Assembly: GCA_944358305.1 (NCBI GenBank)
Contig: CALVQK010000012.1
Location: forward strand, 1-36,012
Source: an uncultured Bacilli bacterium
GTDB lineage: Bacteria > Bacillota_I > Bacilli_A > RF39 > UBA660
Reading direction: 5' to 3'
DNA: 36,012 nt
Within the stretch, counting starts at the first letter, position 1. The number at the start of each line of letters is the position of its first letter. Shown here in pieces: positions 10,489-18,613 of the stretch. The notes below the pieces were generated by a model that saw nothing but the letters and a program-made list of their open reading frames with translations, was not told where the DNA came from and made no database searches. A program made the position numbers and the translations under genes.

Positions 10489-11007
10489 TTAAATATTACT
10501 TGGTAAAAAGATAAGCATTGCAAAACTTAAAACAATAAATGTTATACCAGTTAATATAAGGATTATTGAAGATGAATTTTTGACATATCTTAATACATAA
10601 CCCTGTTTTGGATTATTAGGGTTATAGTAAACATCCATAAATGTTCCGACAGGAAATTTTTCCATTAAAGGGTTTGTAGATATATAACTATTGGTTTCTA
10701 TTTTTATATTACTATTTTCTACGTTATTTGTTACCTCTGTTTTCAAACTGTTGAGAGGATTTGATTTATTAATTATAAAACCATACTTTAATGTTTTAGT
10801 ATAAGTTGTGTTATTGACACTATATTCAACTATAGGAAAATGTACACCATTATTATTCCAAAATGTATATCTAATAACCTTTCCTTTGGTAATAGCTGTA
10901 GAATTGTTTTTAGTACTTCTATCATGTAGTTTTAATAATATTCCTATTAACAAAAGTATTAGTCCTATACTTATAAAAATTATAAATATTATTATGTTAC
11001 TCTGCAT
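10489..11007 (-). CDS. DUF3592-like membrane protein
   Basis: 172 residues with two membrane segments: one at the N-terminus (IIIFIIFISIGLILLLIGILL) and one near the C-terminus (SIILILTGITFIVLSFAMLIF). Between them is a beta-rich extracytoplasmic loop with GKVIRYTFW, FPIVEYSVNNTTYTK and FPVGTFMDVYYNPNNPKQG, the pattern of DUF3592 (a conserved value-Y-NPxNP element before the second helix). Function of the family is unknown. The ATG at 11007 is preferred because an AAAGGA site sits 8 bases upstream; the ATG at 11013 is only 2 bases from it. It stands alone between the pcrA operon and the DUF2935-like gene. Confidence 0.72.
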   Translation of the reverse strand: MQSNIIIFIIFISIGLILLLIGILLKLHDRSTKNNSTAITKGKVIRYTFWNNNGVHFPIVEYSVNNTTYTKTLKYGFIINKSNPLNSLKTEVTNNVENSNIKIETNSYISTNPLMEKFPVGTFMDVYYNPNNPKQGYVLRYVKNSSSIILILTGITFIVLSFAMLIFLPSNI

Positions 11008-11051
11008 AACCATTATCCTTTCTTAATTAATTATATCATTATTTTAAGTAA

Positions 11052-11085
11052 GGGAAAAGAAAAAGAAGTCTATTTAGACTTCTTT
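11052..11085 (-). terminator. intrinsic terminator after the DUF2935-like gene
   Basis: On the minus strand AAAGAAGTC (77-85 of the 11000s), a 6-base loop and GACTTCTTT (62-70) form a 9-bp stem followed by a T-rich run (TTCTTTTCCC). The stem contains the stop codon of the upstream gene. Confidence 0.7.
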
Positions 11086-11997
11086 CATGTCTGCATCTAA
11101 AGCATAAAGAAAATAATTTATATTACGATAAAAATTATCTATAGCTAGGGGTTCAATTATGAAGTAAAGGTTTGCATCTAACAGATCTTTTAACATATCT
11201 CTTATTAATAGTCTTATTCTCCTAATAACCGCGATGCTTCTTTCTGTTAGATTTTGTTGATTTTCTGGAGATAGAGGCAAACTATTGTAATCTTCGAGTA
11301 ACTGCGGGTATATCTCATTTAGAAGATTATTTAATGTTTCTATATATGATGTCGCATTAGGATCTATTAAGCCTCTTAAAAATGATGCTATTTCATAAGC
11401 AGTAATATTATAACCATATTCAGTATCTAAAGCGATTATAGGATCTTTTTTTATTCTTTCTTTTAACCTATTTAACTCCCCTATATATAGTTCGATTGTT
11501 ATAACCATAAAATTATACATGGTAGGATAAGAGTATGAAAATAGATTATTTGAAGTCATTTCATCTCTTATTTCTCTTGCTAGCTCAATAAAGTCATTGG
11601 CAATAGATAAGGCTCTTTCATTGATAGATGTCATTTTACTAATTAATTCTTCATTTACTTCAAAAGTATCAGTAGGTGTTAGCTTAAGTTGCATCTCTGT
11701 TATATCTGTACCAAGATTTAAATTAAAAAGTTTCTCTGTTAATTTTTCTGTTGGTAAAGTATACTCTGTATAAAATATTTCATAGTTTACTCCTTTAGAT
11801 GGAACTTTTCCATTAGTTAGTGTTACTATTTCTCTACCTAAATCTTGACTTTTTCTAGCAAGTGTTTCAGCTCTTGCTTTATAAGGATTATTTCCATAAA
11901 AGGAAAGTTCAATATTAATACAAAAATCTCTTAATGTTCTTAGATAATATAGATTAGCATCTATAGATTCTTTATAAAAGTCTTCTTCTGTTAACAT
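11074..11997 (-). CDS. DUF2935-like helical protein
   Basis: 307 residues, all-helical with no membrane segment. Two related stretches, ESIDANLYYLRTLRDFCINIELSF near the start and LLDANLYFIIEPLAIDNFYRNINYFL near the end, resemble the repeated helix of DUF2935 proteins, which fold as two ferritin-like bundles. The acidic/His metal ligands of that family are not obvious here, so this may be a structural relative that has lost the metal site. GGTGAT before the ATG serves as ribosome binding site. It is flanked on both sides by terminators, so it is likely a single-gene unit. The family call is tentative and the function unknown. Confidence 0.6.
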   Translation of the reverse strand: MLTEEDFYKESIDANLYYLRTLRDFCINIELSFYGNNPYKARAETLARKSQDLGREIVTLTNGKVPSKGVNYEIFYTEYTLPTEKLTEKLFNLNLGTDITEMQLKLTPTDTFEVNEELISKMTSINERALSIANDFIELAREIRDEMTSNNLFSYSYPTMYNFMVITIELYIGELNRLKERIKKDPIIALDTEYGYNITAYEIASFLRGLIDPNATSYIETLNNLLNEIYPQLLEDYNSLPLSPENQQNLTERSIAVIRRIRLLIRDMLKDLLDANLYFIIEPLAIDNFYRNINYFLYALDADMKEV

Positions 11998-12019
11998 TTT
12001 ATCACCAGTAAATTATATG

Positions 12020-12056
12020 TTAAAAAAAAGAGATTTAGTATTATAACTAATCTCTT
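12020..12056 (-). terminator. intrinsic terminator of the adhesin-sortase operon
   Basis: Minus strand: AAGAGATTAGT, loop, ACTAAATCTCTT (one bulged A), then eight T (complement of A 12022-12029). It overlaps the stop codon of the membrane protein gene. Confidence 0.8.
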
Positions 12057-12910
12057 ATACTCTGATATAGTTTGTTTAACTCAGTAAGAGGGTTTTCTTC
12101 AACAGTTTCTTGTTCTTTTTTATTTTTCTTTTCTTTTTCTTCTTTTAATATTTTAAGCATAACTTTATATTCGTCTAAAGTAAATTCTTGTCCTAATATA
12201 TTTATACTATTAGATTCCACTCTCTCTTCTTTTTTAGGCTCTTCAACTAATACAGTTTTTTTGGGAACTTTGTAAGCTTCTTTAATATCAAAGTCATTAA
12301 TAATATTATAGTTTGTAAAAGACTCAACTTGAATTAAATTGTGTTTATATTGATATCTTCTAATTAGATAATAGATTAATAAAACTACTACCCAGAAGAC
12401 AAAGACAAACATACTTAATTCCAAAAGACTTCTAACTTGATTACTACTATATAATTCTGTAATGTTAAAAACGTCTAAATTTAAGTTGTTAATTGAAGAG
12501 ACTGCTAAGATGAATAGATACATGATGATTGCAAAAGCGGTTGAATTTATAACTTTTAGTTTAAAGTTTACTTTATCATTAAATATTGTTTTCCACAAAA
12601 TAACATTTGTTGTGATTAACATAATAAGATAGATAACAATATTAGGAAAGTAATAAGTTATAAAGACTTCATTAATAGCATAATCAATTAGAGTTAAAAT
12701 ACTACTACCATATTGAAATGCTATAAAGATAAAACCTGCTAAATATAATAAGATATATGCTTTCTTACTTTGTTTACGGTTAGAACCATTAGTAGTTATA
12801 AAAAGTATAGTAAGAAAAACAATTAAAACTAATATCATCAAGTATAAATTTCTAGATGTTATTAGATCAAAAACTGTTTGTAATTTTGTTATTAATGATA
12901 AGTCTTTCAT
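12047..12910 (-). CDS. polytopic membrane protein of the adhesin-sortase operon
   Basis: 287 residues with five predicted membrane helices (about residues 23-40, 52-72, 85-105, 120-140, 165-185) followed by a charged cytoplasmic tail of about 100 residues, rich in Glu/Lys near the end (ILKEEKEKKNKKEQE). I do not recognise the family. The ATG at 12910 has AGGGGGTG six bases upstream; a GTG at 12919 overlaps that site and is rejected. It lies 15 bases after the sortase and ends at a strong terminator, so it is the third gene of the operon. A role in export, assembly or anchoring of the adhesin is an inference from position only. Confidence 0.75.
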   Translation of the reverse strand: MKDLSLITKLQTVFDLITSRNLYLMILVLIVFLTILFITTNGSNRKQSKKAYILLYLAGFIFIAFQYGSSILTLIDYAINEVFITYYFPNIVIYLIMLITTNVILWKTIFNDKVNFKLKVINSTAFAIIMYLFILAVSSINNLNLDVFNITELYSSNQVRSLLELSMFVFVFWVVVLLIYYLIRRYQYKHNLIQVESFTNYNIINDFDIKEAYKVPKKTVLVEEPKKEERVESNSINILGQEFTLDEYKVMLKILKEEKEKKNKKEQETVEENPLTELNKLYQSIRD

Positions 12911-12925
12911 TAATAACACCCCCTT

Positions 12926-13585
12926 TTATTCAATATTATATAGCTCTGCTATATAAATAGTTTGTGTAGAACTATCATCTTTAGTACATGTAATTAACGT
13001 AAGTGTTGTTCTATCATGATTTCTTTTAATGGAAACTGTACCTGTATTTGGTTCTTGATATATATCTGTAATTTTATATCTATATGTTAGCCCACCATAT
13101 GTAACATTAGCTTCATCACCAACTTCTAGTTTATAAAGGTTTCTAAAGAAAGCTTTCCAGCCAGTACCAGAGTGACCCGCTATTATTAAGTTTCCATTAG
13201 TAACATTAGGTAAGCTACTACCTTGTATTATTTCAATATTAGATTCAACAGTATTAAGACTAGAATCAATATTGTAAAAACCCCTTCTAAACTTTATTTT
13301 TGGTATTTCTAAGTAACCAATATAACTTTCAATATCTGTATATGTTTGTTCAGTTTCTTGATCTTCATCAGTGCTTTCAACTTCTGTTGTATTAACATTA
13401 TATATTTCTGTTTCATTTTCGCTATATATTTGATCATTCATATAATCATAGGCAAGTAGTTTCTTATCACTGATAAAGTTATAAAAAGAGAAGAATCCTC
13501 CAATTGTTATTACAAATGCTCCAATTAGAGCGACTGTAGTAGGAGAGATTCTTTTCTTATTATTTAACTTTTTGTTTTTTGCCAT
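12926..13585 (-). CDS. sortase-family transpeptidase lacking the usual C-terminal arginine
   Basis: 219 residues: N-terminal membrane anchor (about 16-38), an acidic linker, then the sortase beta-barrel (from YIGYLEIPKI). The catalytic His is His138 in AGHSG and the catalytic Cys is Cys200 in TLITC. After Cys200 there is no Arg: the strand that normally carries it reads TQTIYIAEL, with Gln208 or Thr209 at that place. The start overlaps the adhesin gene by 26 bases, tying the enzyme to that substrate, whose sorting signal is VPFTG rather than LPxTG. Later in-frame starts would remove the membrane anchor. Sortases link sorted proteins to peptidoglycan or to each other outside the cell. Class assignment is left open. 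Confidence 0.9.
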   Translation of the reverse strand: MAKNKKLNNKKRISPTTVALIGAFVITIGGFFSFYNFISDKKLLAYDYMNDQIYSENETEIYNVNTTEVESTDEDQETEQTYTDIESYIGYLEIPKIKFRRGFYNIDSSLNTVESNIEIIQGSSLPNVTNGNLIIAGHSGTGWKAFFRNLYKLEVGDEANVTYGGLTYRYKITDIYQEPNTGTVSIKRNHDRTTLTLITCTKDDSSTQTIYIAELYNIE

Positions 13586-15380
13586 TGTAGTAAACGAATC
13601 CTACTCCGGATATTAAAAGCATTGATCCAAATATAGTGCTTATTAGGGATTTACTACTACCAGTAAATGGAACTTCAACTATTTCATTATTTTCAAAGAT
13701 AACTAAAGCAGTTGGTGTTTCATCACTGATTGTAAATTTATATACTTCATCACTCTTATTATAACCAGATGGAGCTTCTACTTCTTCTACTGTATATTCT
13801 CCATCAGTTAGACCTGTAATAGTGTGGGCTTCTTCAGTTGTAACAAATTCTTCAACTACATTACCATCACTATCTTTTACTACTAAGGTTGCTCCACTTA
13901 AAGGATTGCCTGTAGCAGCATCTACTTTTAAGATGTTTACTAATTTTTCAATAGGTGTATTCTCAATAGTAATAGTTGCATCACGGTTATCTTTATTAAC
14001 AGTGAACTCATAAATTTCATCTGATTTTTCATAACCTGCTGGTGCCTTTGTTTCTTCTACTGTATAAGTTCCATCAGCAAGATCATTTAATTTATATGGT
14101 TCAGTAGTTGTAACAAATTCTTCTACAACTTTTCCAGTACTATCTTTTACCACTAAAGTAGCCCCTGCTACTGGATCTTTAGTAATTGCATCTATTTTTA
14201 TAATTGTTGCTGTTCTTTCAAGTTCTTTATTTCTAAATCTAATTGAGATATTTCTATTTGTATCACTAATTGTGAATTCTACAATTTGATCATTTAGAAC
14301 ATAACCAGACGGAGCTTCTGTTTCTTGTAAAGTATAAGTTCCATTTGGTAAGTTTTTAATTACATGAGATGATGTTGTTGAAGTCCAAGTCGCAATAACT
14401 TTTCCAGTGCTATCTTTTACTTCAAAGGTTGCTCCTGCTAGAGGTTTTTCTGTCTCATCATCTATTTTAGTAATTGTTACTTTACTAGTTTCAAGTGTTA
14501 AATTTGTTTGATCAGTAACTGTTGATGTTTCTGGATATAATACAGACCCCATAACATCTTGCTTTGTAGAATCACTTGATTTATACATATAAGCTTTGTT
14601 TATTGAACCAGTTGCTGTTACTGTTACAGTAATATTTAAGCTTCCTACATCAACTGATGATTCTGGTATTCTAACTTTAAAGCTTTCACTTGGTGAAAAT
14701 GAACTTTGAGTTGCGCCAGTTGTTGCATTAACAACAACCGTTCCTTCTGGAGCATTACTTAAGGATACTGTATAGTTACCTGTTGTATATAATGTTTCAA
14801 CACTCATAGCATCTGATTCGTAATATTCTCCATCACTCGTTAAATTTAAAGTACTGTCATTATTAATTAAACTAATTGCAGGTGTAGCATATGATGTTTG
14901 CTGTTTAGCACCCTCAACTAATTCGCTTATATAATGTCTAATATTATGTGGATCTGATCCTGTATATTTGAATGCATCTGGTAGATTGTTACTACCGGTT
15001 GTTTCATCTAAATACCACCAAATAGCAGCTTGTGTAATGTAATAATCCATATCTGAATTACCAGTAATATTTACTCTTGGATAACCGTTAGATAAAATAT
15101 AGGCAAGTCCTGCTGGCGCTTCTCCGGATAATGTCATTTGAACATTATATGGTATTCCTTTATGGAAATCTGTACAGTATACATAACCACCCAAACTACT
15201 TGTTAACTTTGCATAATGCCAGTTGTCAATATATCCATCTAGTAATTTTTCACTATTTGCAGTAAATGATTGTGGTGCAGTTGAAGCTGCGTTAATACCA
15301 GTTATACCAAATATACCTAAAGTTGCAACTAAAACTGCAAGTATCATTAATTTAAACTTGTTTACTTTAAGTTTTTTCAT
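13560..15380 (-). CDS. surface adhesin: thioester domain, three SpaA-like domains, VPFTG anchor
   Basis: About 606 residues. A signal peptide (to about 33) is followed by a thioester domain: Cys69 in YVYCTDF and Gln117 in YYITQAAIWWY are the pair expected to form the reactive internal bond used to attach covalently to host molecules. After a beta-rich spacer (about 185-298) come three SpaA/prealbumin-like domains (about 300-385, 390-475, 480-565), each with an early Lys (TKID, IKID, LKVD) and a GxYTxxExxAPxGY motif whose Glu would support a Lys-Asn isopeptide. The C-terminus is VPFTGS, a hydrophobic stretch and KKQKVK, a cell-wall sorting signal. The second ATG (15380) is chosen because GGGGG is 7 bases upstream; from 15386 it is only 1 base. 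Sortase is the next gene. Confidence 0.93.
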   Translation of the reverse strand: MKKLKVNKFKLMILAVLVATLGIFGITGINAASTAPQSFTANSEKLLDGYIDNWHYAKLTSSLGGYVYCTDFHKGIPYNVQMTLSGEAPAGLAYILSNGYPRVNITGNSDMDYYITQAAIWWYLDETTGSNNLPDAFKYTGSDPHNIRHYISELVEGAKQQTSYATPAISLINNDSTLNLTSDGEYYESDAMSVETLYTTGNYTVSLSNAPEGTVVVNATTGATQSSFSPSESFKVRIPESSVDVGSLNITVTVTATGSINKAYMYKSSDSTKQDVMGSVLYPETSTVTDQTNLTLETSKVTITKIDDETEKPLAGATFEVKDSTGKVIATWTSTTSSHVIKNLPNGTYTLQETEAPSGYVLNDQIVEFTISDTNRNISIRFRNKELERTATIIKIDAITKDPVAGATLVVKDSTGKVVEEFVTTTEPYKLNDLADGTYTVEETKAPAGYEKSDEIYEFTVNKDNRDATITIENTPIEKLVNILKVDAATGNPLSGATLVVKDSDGNVVEEFVTTEEAHTITGLTDGEYTVEEVEAPSGYNKSDEVYKFTISDETPTALVIFENNEIVEVPFTGSSKSLISTIFGSMLLISGVGFVYYNGKKQKVK

Positions 15381-15412
15381 ATTCATACCCCCAATTTGTT
15401 TTTTGTGCCTAT

Positions 15413-15441
15413 ATTATAACATTTTTTTTAGTAAAAAGCAA
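15413..15441 (-). promoter_or_regulatory. sigma-A promoter of the adhesin-sortase operon
   Basis: Minus strand TTGCTT (15436-15441), a 17-base spacer containing an A8 run, then perfect TATAAT (15413-15418). It lies 33 bases before the adhesin start. Confidence 0.75.
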
Positions 15442-15449
15442 GTATTTCC

Positions 15450-15491
15450 TAAAATAGAAAATAGAACTGTCATAAATATGCTCAGTTCTAT
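15450..15491 (-). terminator. intrinsic terminator after the YtxH-like gene
   Basis: Minus strand ATAGAACTG (15483-15491) and CAGTTCTAT (15461-15469) make a 9-bp stem with a 13-base loop, followed by TTTCTATTTT. It separates this operon from the adhesin promoter. Confidence 0.65.
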
Positions 15492-15507
15492 TATATTAAT
15501 AAATATT

Positions 15508-15915
15508 TTATTTATCCTTAGATTCTAATTTTTCTAAAACATCACTAACAACATCAATTGCTTTTAATCTTAACTCTTCTGCTGCTTTTTCTAGTACAGG
15601 AGTACCTTTTGCTACAGCTAAATTAACTAAATCTTGACATTTCTTTTTGATTTCTTCGCCTTTTTTCTTAGCAATTTTCAAGGCTTTTTCTTTATCTAAG
15701 TCTTCAAGTTCAGCTTTTATTTCCTCTACTTTTTGTTCAAACATTTCTTTTACTTCTTCAGTATCAACTGACTTAATCTTAGCAACTACGTTATCTAATT
15801 TCTCTTTTAAATCCTTTCTTGTTTCGCTTCCTTTTTTAGGAGCAAATAAGATTCCTAAGCCAGCTCCAATAGCAGCTCCTGCAATAAATTTTCCAACTCC
15901 ACTTTTTTTACTCAT
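15508..15915 (-). CDS. YtxH-like envelope protein
   Basis: 135 residues. The N-terminal glycine-zipper-like hydrophobic segment with FIAGAAIGAGLGILFAPKKGSETR is the YtxH signature; the rest is a long Lys/Glu-rich amphipathic helix, probably coiled coil. In Bacillus subtilis ytxG-ytxH-ytxJ form a general-stress operon; no biochemical activity is established for YtxH. The ATG at 15915 is used; it overlaps the stop of the YtxG-like gene by 8 bases (ATGAGTAA). The ytxG-ytxH order is preserved here, but no general-stress promoter was recognised and the operon begins with the disordered protein or the lipoprotein gene. Confidence 0.85.
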   Translation of the reverse strand: MSKKSGVGKFIAGAAIGAGLGILFAPKKGSETRKDLKEKLDNVVAKIKSVDTEEVKEMFEQKVEEIKAELEDLDKEKALKIAKKKGEEIKKKCQDLVNLAVAKGTPVLEKAAEELRLKAIDVVSDVLEKLESKDK

Positions 15916-16180
15916 CAATATCTCCCTTTCCTTTCCTATTAAATATACTTGTTATAAAACTAACAATGCTACCAACAATAGTATCAGTAACTAAAGTTAA
16001 TTTTTCACTAACAGTATCGACTAAGTTAAAGACACCATCTAGATTATCTAGCTTCTTTTTTGTGTCATCTAGTATAGCATCTACTTTATTAAGAGTATCT
16101 AGTGCTTTTAGTGATAAAATTATTAAAATAATTACTAATACTATTAATAGGCTATCCAAAATAACCCCTAAAAATTCCAC
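15908..16180 (-). CDS. DUF948/YtxG-like membrane protein
   Basis: 90 residues: an N-terminal membrane helix (about 4-25, LGVILDSLLIVLVIILIILSL) followed by a helix with the DUF948 pattern of spaced Leu and Asp (LDTLNKVDAILDDTKKKLDNLDGVFNLVD) and a basic C-terminus. It starts with GTG; an AAAGGAG site lies 8 bases upstream, inside the end of the previous gene. Four bases separate it from that gene and it overlaps the YtxH-like gene, so the three are coupled. Likely a membrane-tethered partner of the YtxH-like protein. Confidence 0.8.
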   Translation of the reverse strand: MEFLGVILDSLLIVLVIILIILSLKALDTLNKVDAILDDTKKKLDNLDGVFNLVDTVSEKLTLVTDTIVGSIVSFITSIFNRKGKGDIDE

Positions 16181-16183
16181 TTT

Positions 16184-17158
16184 TTATTCTCCTTTCTTTT
16201 CATCATACATTGAATCTATTAAATCAAATAAATTTTCTTCGATGCTAGCATCATCTTGTTTTGGTTCTTCCTCATCAAATTTCTTTAAATCGGTTCTTCT
16301 TCCAGTAGCTTTTTCATGTGAAACATCTTTATAGTCAATATTATATTCTAGACCTAAATCACTATAATATTCTTCGGCATCTCCCATCGTTACTTTAGCA
16401 ACTGATGGAGTGTTATCTGAACTTATATCTAAAAGACTATCTTCTTCTTTTATATCAATACTTTCTTCAGGGATAAAATCATCTTCTTTTTCATCTATCT
16501 CTTTATCTTTTTGTTTGTTAGAGATAAGTTCCTCTTCAAAAATGTCATCACTATTTCCATAAGCTTTTTCTCTGACACTATCAACATCTATATTTTTTGA
16601 TTTATAACTACTTGTTATTCTAACCTCTTTTTTTGTCACAATATCGTCTTTTTTGTAATTTTGATCTAAAACTCCATAAATTGGGGAAATAATTGGGGAA
16701 GGATGAAAGGTTTTTCTTTCTCTTTGTTTAGAAGCAGCACCATATTCATGAATTTTTATTTCATTATCTAAAGATTTATAAGGATTACTTTCTTCTTTTT
16801 TCTTTTCTGTTTTATATACTTTTCTTTCAACTTTTGGTTCTTTTATTACTGGTTTTGGTTCTACTTTTGGCTCTTTTTTAGGTTGTGGTTTTTCTTTCTT
16901 TTCCTCTTCTAAATCTATAAAATCATCATCTAAAATAGCTTTAAACTTAAAATCTCTATTAGGAGTTTCTTTTTGACTTTCATTTTTTTCTTCTTCAATT
17001 ATTAAATCCTCTTTAGGAGTTTGTTTCTTAGGTTTTGGTTCATCTACGATTATTTTTTTTGCAATAGGTTTTTCTTTCTTCTTCACTTCTTTTTTTTCTT
17101 CTACTTCAACATATTCTTCTTCAAAAAGAGCGTTTTTTAATTTATCTAGTAGTTTCAC
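16184..17158 (-). CDS. long disordered acidic protein with conserved-looking core motif
   Basis: 324 residues, mostly low-complexity Lys/Glu/Asp/Pro sequence without a recognisable fold. Three islands stand out: an amphipathic N-terminal helix (KLLDKLKNALF) that could bind membrane; a hydrophobic motif around residues 150-172 (FHPSPIISPIYGVLDQNY) flanked by disorder; and an acidic C-terminal helix (ENLFDLIDSMYDE). The GTG at 17158 has AGGTGGAG six bases upstream; the GTG at 17170 lies inside that site. It sits directly upstream of the YtxG/YtxH pair. The architecture suggests a membrane-associated scaffold that recruits partners by short motifs, but this is inference and I cannot name a family. 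Confidence 0.75.
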   Translation of the reverse strand: MKLLDKLKNALFEEEYVEVEEKKEVKKKEKPIAKKIIVDEPKPKKQTPKEDLIIEEEKNESQKETPNRDFKFKAILDDDFIDLEEEKKEKPQPKKEPKVEPKPVIKEPKVERKVYKTEKKKEESNPYKSLDNEIKIHEYGAASKQRERKTFHPSPIISPIYGVLDQNYKKDDIVTKKEVRITSSYKSKNIDVDSVREKAYGNSDDIFEEELISNKQKDKEIDEKEDDFIPEESIDIKEEDSLLDISSDNTPSVAKVTMGDAEEYYSDLGLEYNIDYKDVSHEKATGRRTDLKKFDEEEPKQDDASIEENLFDLIDSMYDEKKGE

Positions 17159-17175
17159 TATAAACTCCACCTTTC

Positions 17176-17853
17176 TTAGTTTTCTTCTATTTCTATTGTA
17201 TCTTCTCTTCTATTGTTATCGCCATAACCTTCATAGATACCATATTTTTCTTCATATTCTAGATAAGTATCTTTAGTAGCAGTACTTCCTTTAGGTTGCA
17301 TAACATCATAGGTATCTTCAGTATAATTCAAGACATTATTACCAATAATGCTTTCTAAAACAGTTCTATTAAACTCTAAAGATGATAAAATACTACTCAT
17401 ATTTATAATAGCACTATTTATCTCGTTTTCTTTAACAAATGCTTCTATTTTACCATAATTGTACATGTATTCTATAAAATAAGTATCAGTATCTTCTATT
17501 TTTGTTATTTCTAAATAGCCTTTTTTGTCATTATAATTTAATTCTTTAGAAAAGTAAGCTCTATTATTCACTTCATAGTCTAGATCTTCTTTATTATAAT
17601 AACTAATAACATCGATATAAAAATAGTAGGTATTATTATACTCATCTTGTAAACTAGCATTATATTCGTCTTTTGTTGTTAATCTAAGGCCTCTTGGAAT
17701 ATAGTATTTATACCCTTCAAAAACATTATTAGAAAGATTAGTATCATCTTTTAACATAACATCAGTTAATTCATCTATACTCATATTAGTTAAATTAGTA
17801 CATCCTGTTAATAAAAAAACAGAGAATGTTAGTATTATTAGTTTCTTTTTCAA
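17176..17853 (-). CDS. putative lipoprotein of unknown function
   Basis: 225 residues. The N-terminus is a lipoprotein signal, MKKKLIILTFSVFLLTGC, with Cys18 the lipidated residue. The mature part has a beta-rich domain (YKYYIPRGLRL ... YYFYIDVISYY) and helical end segments, with an acidic, probably disordered tail. I do not recognise the family. The start codon is TTG with AGGTG 7 bases upstream; there is no nearby in-frame ATG. It precedes the disordered protein by 17 bases and follows trmB by 49, so it likely shares a transcript with the YtxG/YtxH operon and acts on the outer membrane face. Confidence 0.8.
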   Translation of the reverse strand: MKKKLIILTFSVFLLTGCTNLTNMSIDELTDVMLKDDTNLSNNVFEGYKYYIPRGLRLTTKDEYNASLQDEYNNTYYFYIDVISYYNKEDLDYEVNNRAYFSKELNYNDKKGYLEITKIEDTDTYFIEYMYNYGKIEAFVKENEINSAIINMSSILSSLEFNRTVLESIIGNNVLNYTEDTYDVMQPKGSTATKDTYLEYEEKYGIYEGYGDNNRREDTIEIEEN

Positions 17854-17902
17854 TATGCAACACCTACTCTTATATAATTATAACAAATATTTATTTATTT
17901 TG

Positions 17903-18529
17903 TCACTTCTTTTGTGCAAAAAGATGATAGACTTTTTTTCCTTCTTTACTAAAGCGCATCTCATACTCACTCATTATAATATCTTGATGTGTTTTATGAT
18001 AATTGAAAGAAATATCACTTAAAGCATAGCCTTTTTGACTTAGTGTTTCAAGGGAATAAATAAAAAGATCTTCATTATCTGTTTTCATTTCTATTCTTTT
18101 CATATCTTTAAATATTAAATCATATTTATCAAGGAATATTTTACTAGTAAGACGTCTATCATGCCATCTTTTTTTAGGCCAAGGATCAGAAAAATTAAGA
18201 TAAATTAAATCTATCTCTTTAGAAAATATTTTATCTATATCAAGGGCATTCATTCTTATTATTTTAAGATTAGGAATAGACTCAGGTATTTTTTTAATAG
18301 CTTTCGCTACAACGCTATCAAATCTTTCTATACCTATGTAATTAATATCAGGATGTTTAATAGCATTTTCTAATAAAAATTTACCTTTTCCCATACCTAT
18401 TTCAATATAGATTGGATTGTTATTATTAAATAAAGTTAGCCAGTTTTCTCTAAAGTCTTCTGGATTTTTTATTAAATAAGGACAATTATTTAGTATTTCT
18501 TCTTTATTTTTAACATTTCTAAGTCGCAT
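17903..18529 (-). CDS. trmB: tRNA (guanine-N7-)-methyltransferase TrmB
   Basis: 208-residue class I SAM-dependent methyltransferase making m7G46 in tRNA. The SAM-binding loop is EIGMGKGKFL, followed by IGIERFDSVVAKA; the signature FSDPWPKKRWHDRRL and the later KTDNEDLF and MSEYEMRFSKEGKKVY are all typical of TrmB. Full length with a GGAGG ribosome binding site before the ATG. It is transcribed away from the coat-like gene. Confidence 0.97.
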   Translation of the reverse strand: MRLRNVKNKEEILNNCPYLIKNPEDFRENWLTLFNNNNPIYIEIGMGKGKFLLENAIKHPDINYIGIERFDSVVAKAIKKIPESIPNLKIIRMNALDIDKIFSKEIDLIYLNFSDPWPKKRWHDRRLTSKIFLDKYDLIFKDMKRIEMKTDNEDLFIYSLETLSQKGYALSDISFNYHKTHQDIIMSEYEMRFSKEGKKVYHLFAQKK

Positions 18530-18535
18530 GTTATT

Positions 18536-18561
18536 ACCTCCAATTTATATAGCATATTTTA
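18536..18561 (+). promoter_or_regulatory. possible sigma-K promoter for the coat-like gene
   Basis: AC (18536-18537), 15 bases, then CATATTTTA (18553-18561), which fits the sigma-K -10 CATANNNTA. In DNA this AT-rich the match could be chance; it is raised only because the downstream product looks like a spore coat protein. A TATAAT at 18585-18590 lacks a usable -35. Confidence 0.3.
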
Positions 18562-18613
18562 TCATAAATATAAGTTGTTTGGAATATAATATCTTGAAAG
18601 TGAGGAAAATAAT

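Noticed and set aside
13560..15386. Repeats in the adhesin gene as a recombination or tandem-repeat locus
   Set aside because: The three repeats are ordinary diverged SpaA-like domains; the DNA copies are not near-identical.
16184..17158. Disordered protein as a broken gene
   Set aside because: Low complexity but an intact frame with a proper GTG start, ribosome binding site and coupling to its neighbours.
18541..18600. Sigma-A promoter for the coat-like gene using TATAAT at 18585
   Set aside because: No -35 hexamer lies at a workable distance, and the start would fall on the ribosome binding site.
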